In this document: in pieces, positions 12,607 to 13,931 of the stretch | How the letters are laid out: the number at the start of each line of letters is the position of its first letter | How positions within the stretch are numbered: the first letter of the stretch is position 1 | Assembly: GCF_002479325.1 (NCBI RefSeq) | Contig: NZ_DLMO01000170.1 | Location: forward strand, 1-13,931 | Direction: 5' to 3' | Length of the DNA: 13,931 nt | Source of the DNA: Brevundimonas sp. UBA7534 | Lineage (GTDB): Bacteria; Pseudomonadota; Alphaproteobacteria; Caulobacterales; Caulobacteraceae | The notes under the pieces: generated by a model | Database searches by the model: none | Told to the model about the DNA's origin: nothing | The model's input: only the letters and a program-made list of their open reading frames with translations | Program-made: the position numbers and the translations under genes

Positions 12607-13631
12607 CGCCCGCCGGCGTCGCCCTGGTCGGTTACGGCTATGCCGGAAAGACCTTTCACGCGCCCCTGATCGCCGCAGCGACGGGCCTGAGACTGCACGC
12701 GGTCGTCTCCCGCCAGGGCGATGTGGTGAAGACCGACTGGCCGGAGGCGAAGATCGCCGCTGATCTCGACGCCGCCTTGGCCGATCCCGAGGTCGCGCTG
12801 GTCGTCATCGCCGCACCCAACGCCCTTCACGCGCCGATGGCCCGCCAGGCGCTGGAAGCCGGCCGCGCCGTGGTAGTCGACAAGCCCTTCACCCTGACCG
12901 TCGCCGAGGCGCGGGATCTGGCGGCCCTGGCCGAGGCGCGAGGCCTGTTGCTGTCCGTCTTCCACAACCGGCGCTGGGACGCCGACTTCCTGACGCTGCA
13001 AACCCTGATAGCCGAAGGGCGGCTGGGGCGGATCGTCCGCTTCGAGAGCCATTTCGACCGTTTCCGCCCGCAGGTGCGCGACCGCTGGCGCGAGGCGGAC
13101 ACGCCCGGCGCGGGGATTTGGTACGACCTGGGGCCGCATCTGATCGACCAGGCGCTAGTGCTGTTCGGGCGGCCGCTGGCGATCACGGCGGACTTGGCGA
13201 TCCTGCGCGAGGGCGGACAGGCGACCGACTACGCCCATGCGGTGCTGCGCTACGACGGTTTCAGGGTCATTCTGCACGCCGACATGACCAGCCCGGCGCC
13301 GGACCTGCGCTTTTCGGTCCAGGGTACGCGCGCCGCCTGGATCAAGTCGGGCATGGACATCCAGGAGGATCAGTTGAAGACGAACGGCCGCGCCGGCGGC
13401 GACGGCTGGGGCCGGGACCCGCGACCGGGGATGCTGATCGACGGCGCGACGGGCGCGCACGTTCCCACGGACGACGCCTCGGGCGACTATCTCCGCTATT
13501 ACGACCAGATCGCCTTGGCCCTCGGCGGCCGCGCCCCCAATCCGGTCCCGCCGGAGCAGGCCATCGCGGTGATGGAGGTGCTGCAGGCCGGGCTTCTGAG
13601 CGCGCAGCGCCGGGCCGAACAGCCGCTTTAG
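12603..13631 (+). CDS. Gfo/Idh/MocA family NAD(P)-dependent oxidoreductase
   Basis: The product has 342 residues. The N-terminal Rossmann domain opens with VALVGYGYAGKTFHAPLI (GxGxxG form at 10-15). APN (71-73) and the active-site DKPFTL (93-98, the family's EKP/DKP Lys) follow. The C-terminal alpha/beta domain has HNRRWDADF (121-129) and DLGPHLIDQAL (175-185), with catalytic-type D175, H179 and D182. The family oxidises or reduces sugars, cyclitols and related compounds; the HNRRWDAD and DLGPHLIDQ patterns are those of the YdgJ/YvaA-like branch, but the substrate cannot be named. The start is TTG at 12603, overlapping the GST stop as TTGA (12603-12606). AAGG (12592-12595) lies 7 bp before it, and the Rossmann strand then begins at residue 6 as normal. 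It is convergent with ispG across 17 bp. Confidence 0.92.
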   Translation: MTPAGVALVGYGYAGKTFHAPLIAAATGLRLHAVVSRQGDVVKTDWPEAKIAADLDAALADPEVALVVIAAPNALHAPMARQALEAGRAVVVDKPFTLTVAEARDLAALAEARGLLLSVFHNRRWDADFLTLQTLIAEGRLGRIVRFESHFDRFRPQVRDRWREADTPGAGIWYDLGPHLIDQALVLFGRPLAITADLAILREGGQATDYAHAVLRYDGFRVILHADMTSPAPDLRFSVQGTRAAWIKSGMDIQEDQLKTNGRAGGDGWGRDPRPGMLIDGATGAHVPTDDASGDYLRYYDQIALALGGRAPNPVPPEQAIAVMEVLQAGLLSAQRRAEQPL

Positions 13632-13642
13632 GAGCCCGTCGA

Positions 13643-13659
13643 CCGCCGTTATTCGGCGG
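13643..13659. other. Short hairpin at the convergent Gfo/Idh-ispG ends
   Basis: CCGCCG (13643-13648) and CGGCGG (13654-13659) flank the loop TTATT. The loop contains the ispG stop codon (complement of TTA 13649-13651). There is no T-run. It may mark transcript ends for either gene but is a weak candidate. Confidence 0.35.
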
Positions 13660-13931
13660 CCAGGAGTTCGGCCGCCCGCGCGGCTTCCAGCTCGGCGGCC
13701 TTTTCCTCGACCAGGCCGACGATGTGGTCGATCATCCCGTCGTTGGCCTGTTTGTGGGCGATCTTGCCGTTCAGATAGACCATGCCCGCCCCTTTGCCGC
13801 CGCCGGTGAAACCGACGTCGGTGTAAAGCGCCTCGCCCGGCCCGTTGACGACGCAGCCGATGATCGACAGCGACATGGCCGTCGAGATGTGCGCCAGCCG
13901 TTCTTCCAGAATCCCCACCGTCTCGATGACG
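13649..13931 (-). CDS. ispG: IspG (GcpE), HMB-PP synthase (C-terminal part, start outside window)
   Basis: The frame is open to the window edge and ends at TAA (complement of 13649-13651). It encodes about the last 93 residues of (E)-4-hydroxy-3-methylbut-2-enyl-diphosphate synthase, the [4Fe-4S] enzyme of the MEP isoprenoid pathway. VGILEERLAHIS leads into SIIGCVVNGPGEA. Its Cys (codon complement of 13853-13855) and the Glu seven residues later (complement of 13832-13834) correspond to the E. coli cluster ligands C305 and E312. FTGGGKGAGMVYLNGKIAHK then follows as expected. The C-terminus ends in a Glu/Ala-rich helix (EEKAAELEAARAAELLAAE), a common extension in alphaproteobacteria. The two other cluster Cys residues lie outside the window. 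It is convergent with the oxidoreductase gene. Confidence 0.96.
   Translation of the reverse strand, partial: VIETVGILEERLAHISTAMSLSIIGCVVNGPGEALYTDVGFTGGGKGAGMVYLNGKIAHKQANDGMIDHIVGLVEEKAAELEAARAAELLAAE

Overview
The window is GC-rich, gene-dense chromosome (roughly two thirds G+C by eye) from an alphaproteobacterium, most likely a Caulobacteraceae member such as Brevundimonas. The best marker is a DivL-type cell-cycle kinase with Tyr in place of the phospho-acceptor His (minus strand, 7370-9718). The other genes are mostly chromosomal housekeeping genes. I see no tRNA, rRNA, CRISPR array, insertion sequence or phage gene.

Layout. (1) 1-921: 3' end of ftsH, closed by a strong intrinsic terminator. 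(2) 1023-3248: an acyltransferase-3 membrane enzyme, a six-helix membrane protein and a small winged-helix regulator. (3) 3252-3677, minus: a Rnk/GreA-GreB-type RNA polymerase-binding protein, divergent from (4) the plus-strand run 3876-6377: folP (dihydropteroate synthase), a DUF486 membrane protein, a SugE/Gdx-type small multidrug resistance transporter and thiD (HMP/HMP-P kinase). (5) 6391-7373: a VOC protein (minus) divergent from a DUF925 nucleotidyltransferase (plus). (6) 7370-9718, minus: divL. (7) 9848-10279: a small zincin-type metallopeptidase, convergent with an AAA ATPase remnant that has lost its P-loop (10276-10701, minus). (8) 10852-13631: nrdB (class Ia ribonucleotide reductase small subunit), a glutathione S-transferase-like protein and a Gfo/Idh/MocA oxidoreductase, probably one transcript. 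(9) 13649-13931, minus: 3' end of ispG.

Functionally this is a mosaic of core genes: proteolysis (ftsH), folate (folP), thiamine (thiD), isoprenoid (ispG) and deoxynucleotide (nrdB) synthesis, and cell-cycle control (divL). Small accessory genes are scattered between them. All five convergent gene ends are separated by 17 bp or less, or overlap.

I found no clearly new multi-gene system. The points most worth a second look are the 45-bp in-frame tandem repeat ahead of thiD, the paired NrdR-like boxes before nrdB, the decapitated ATPase beside them, the tandem hairpins upstream of folP, and the Tyr-for-His kinase. There is no stretch of 300 bp without a gene. The longest gaps are 3678-3875, 866-1022, 10702-10851 and 9719-9847.
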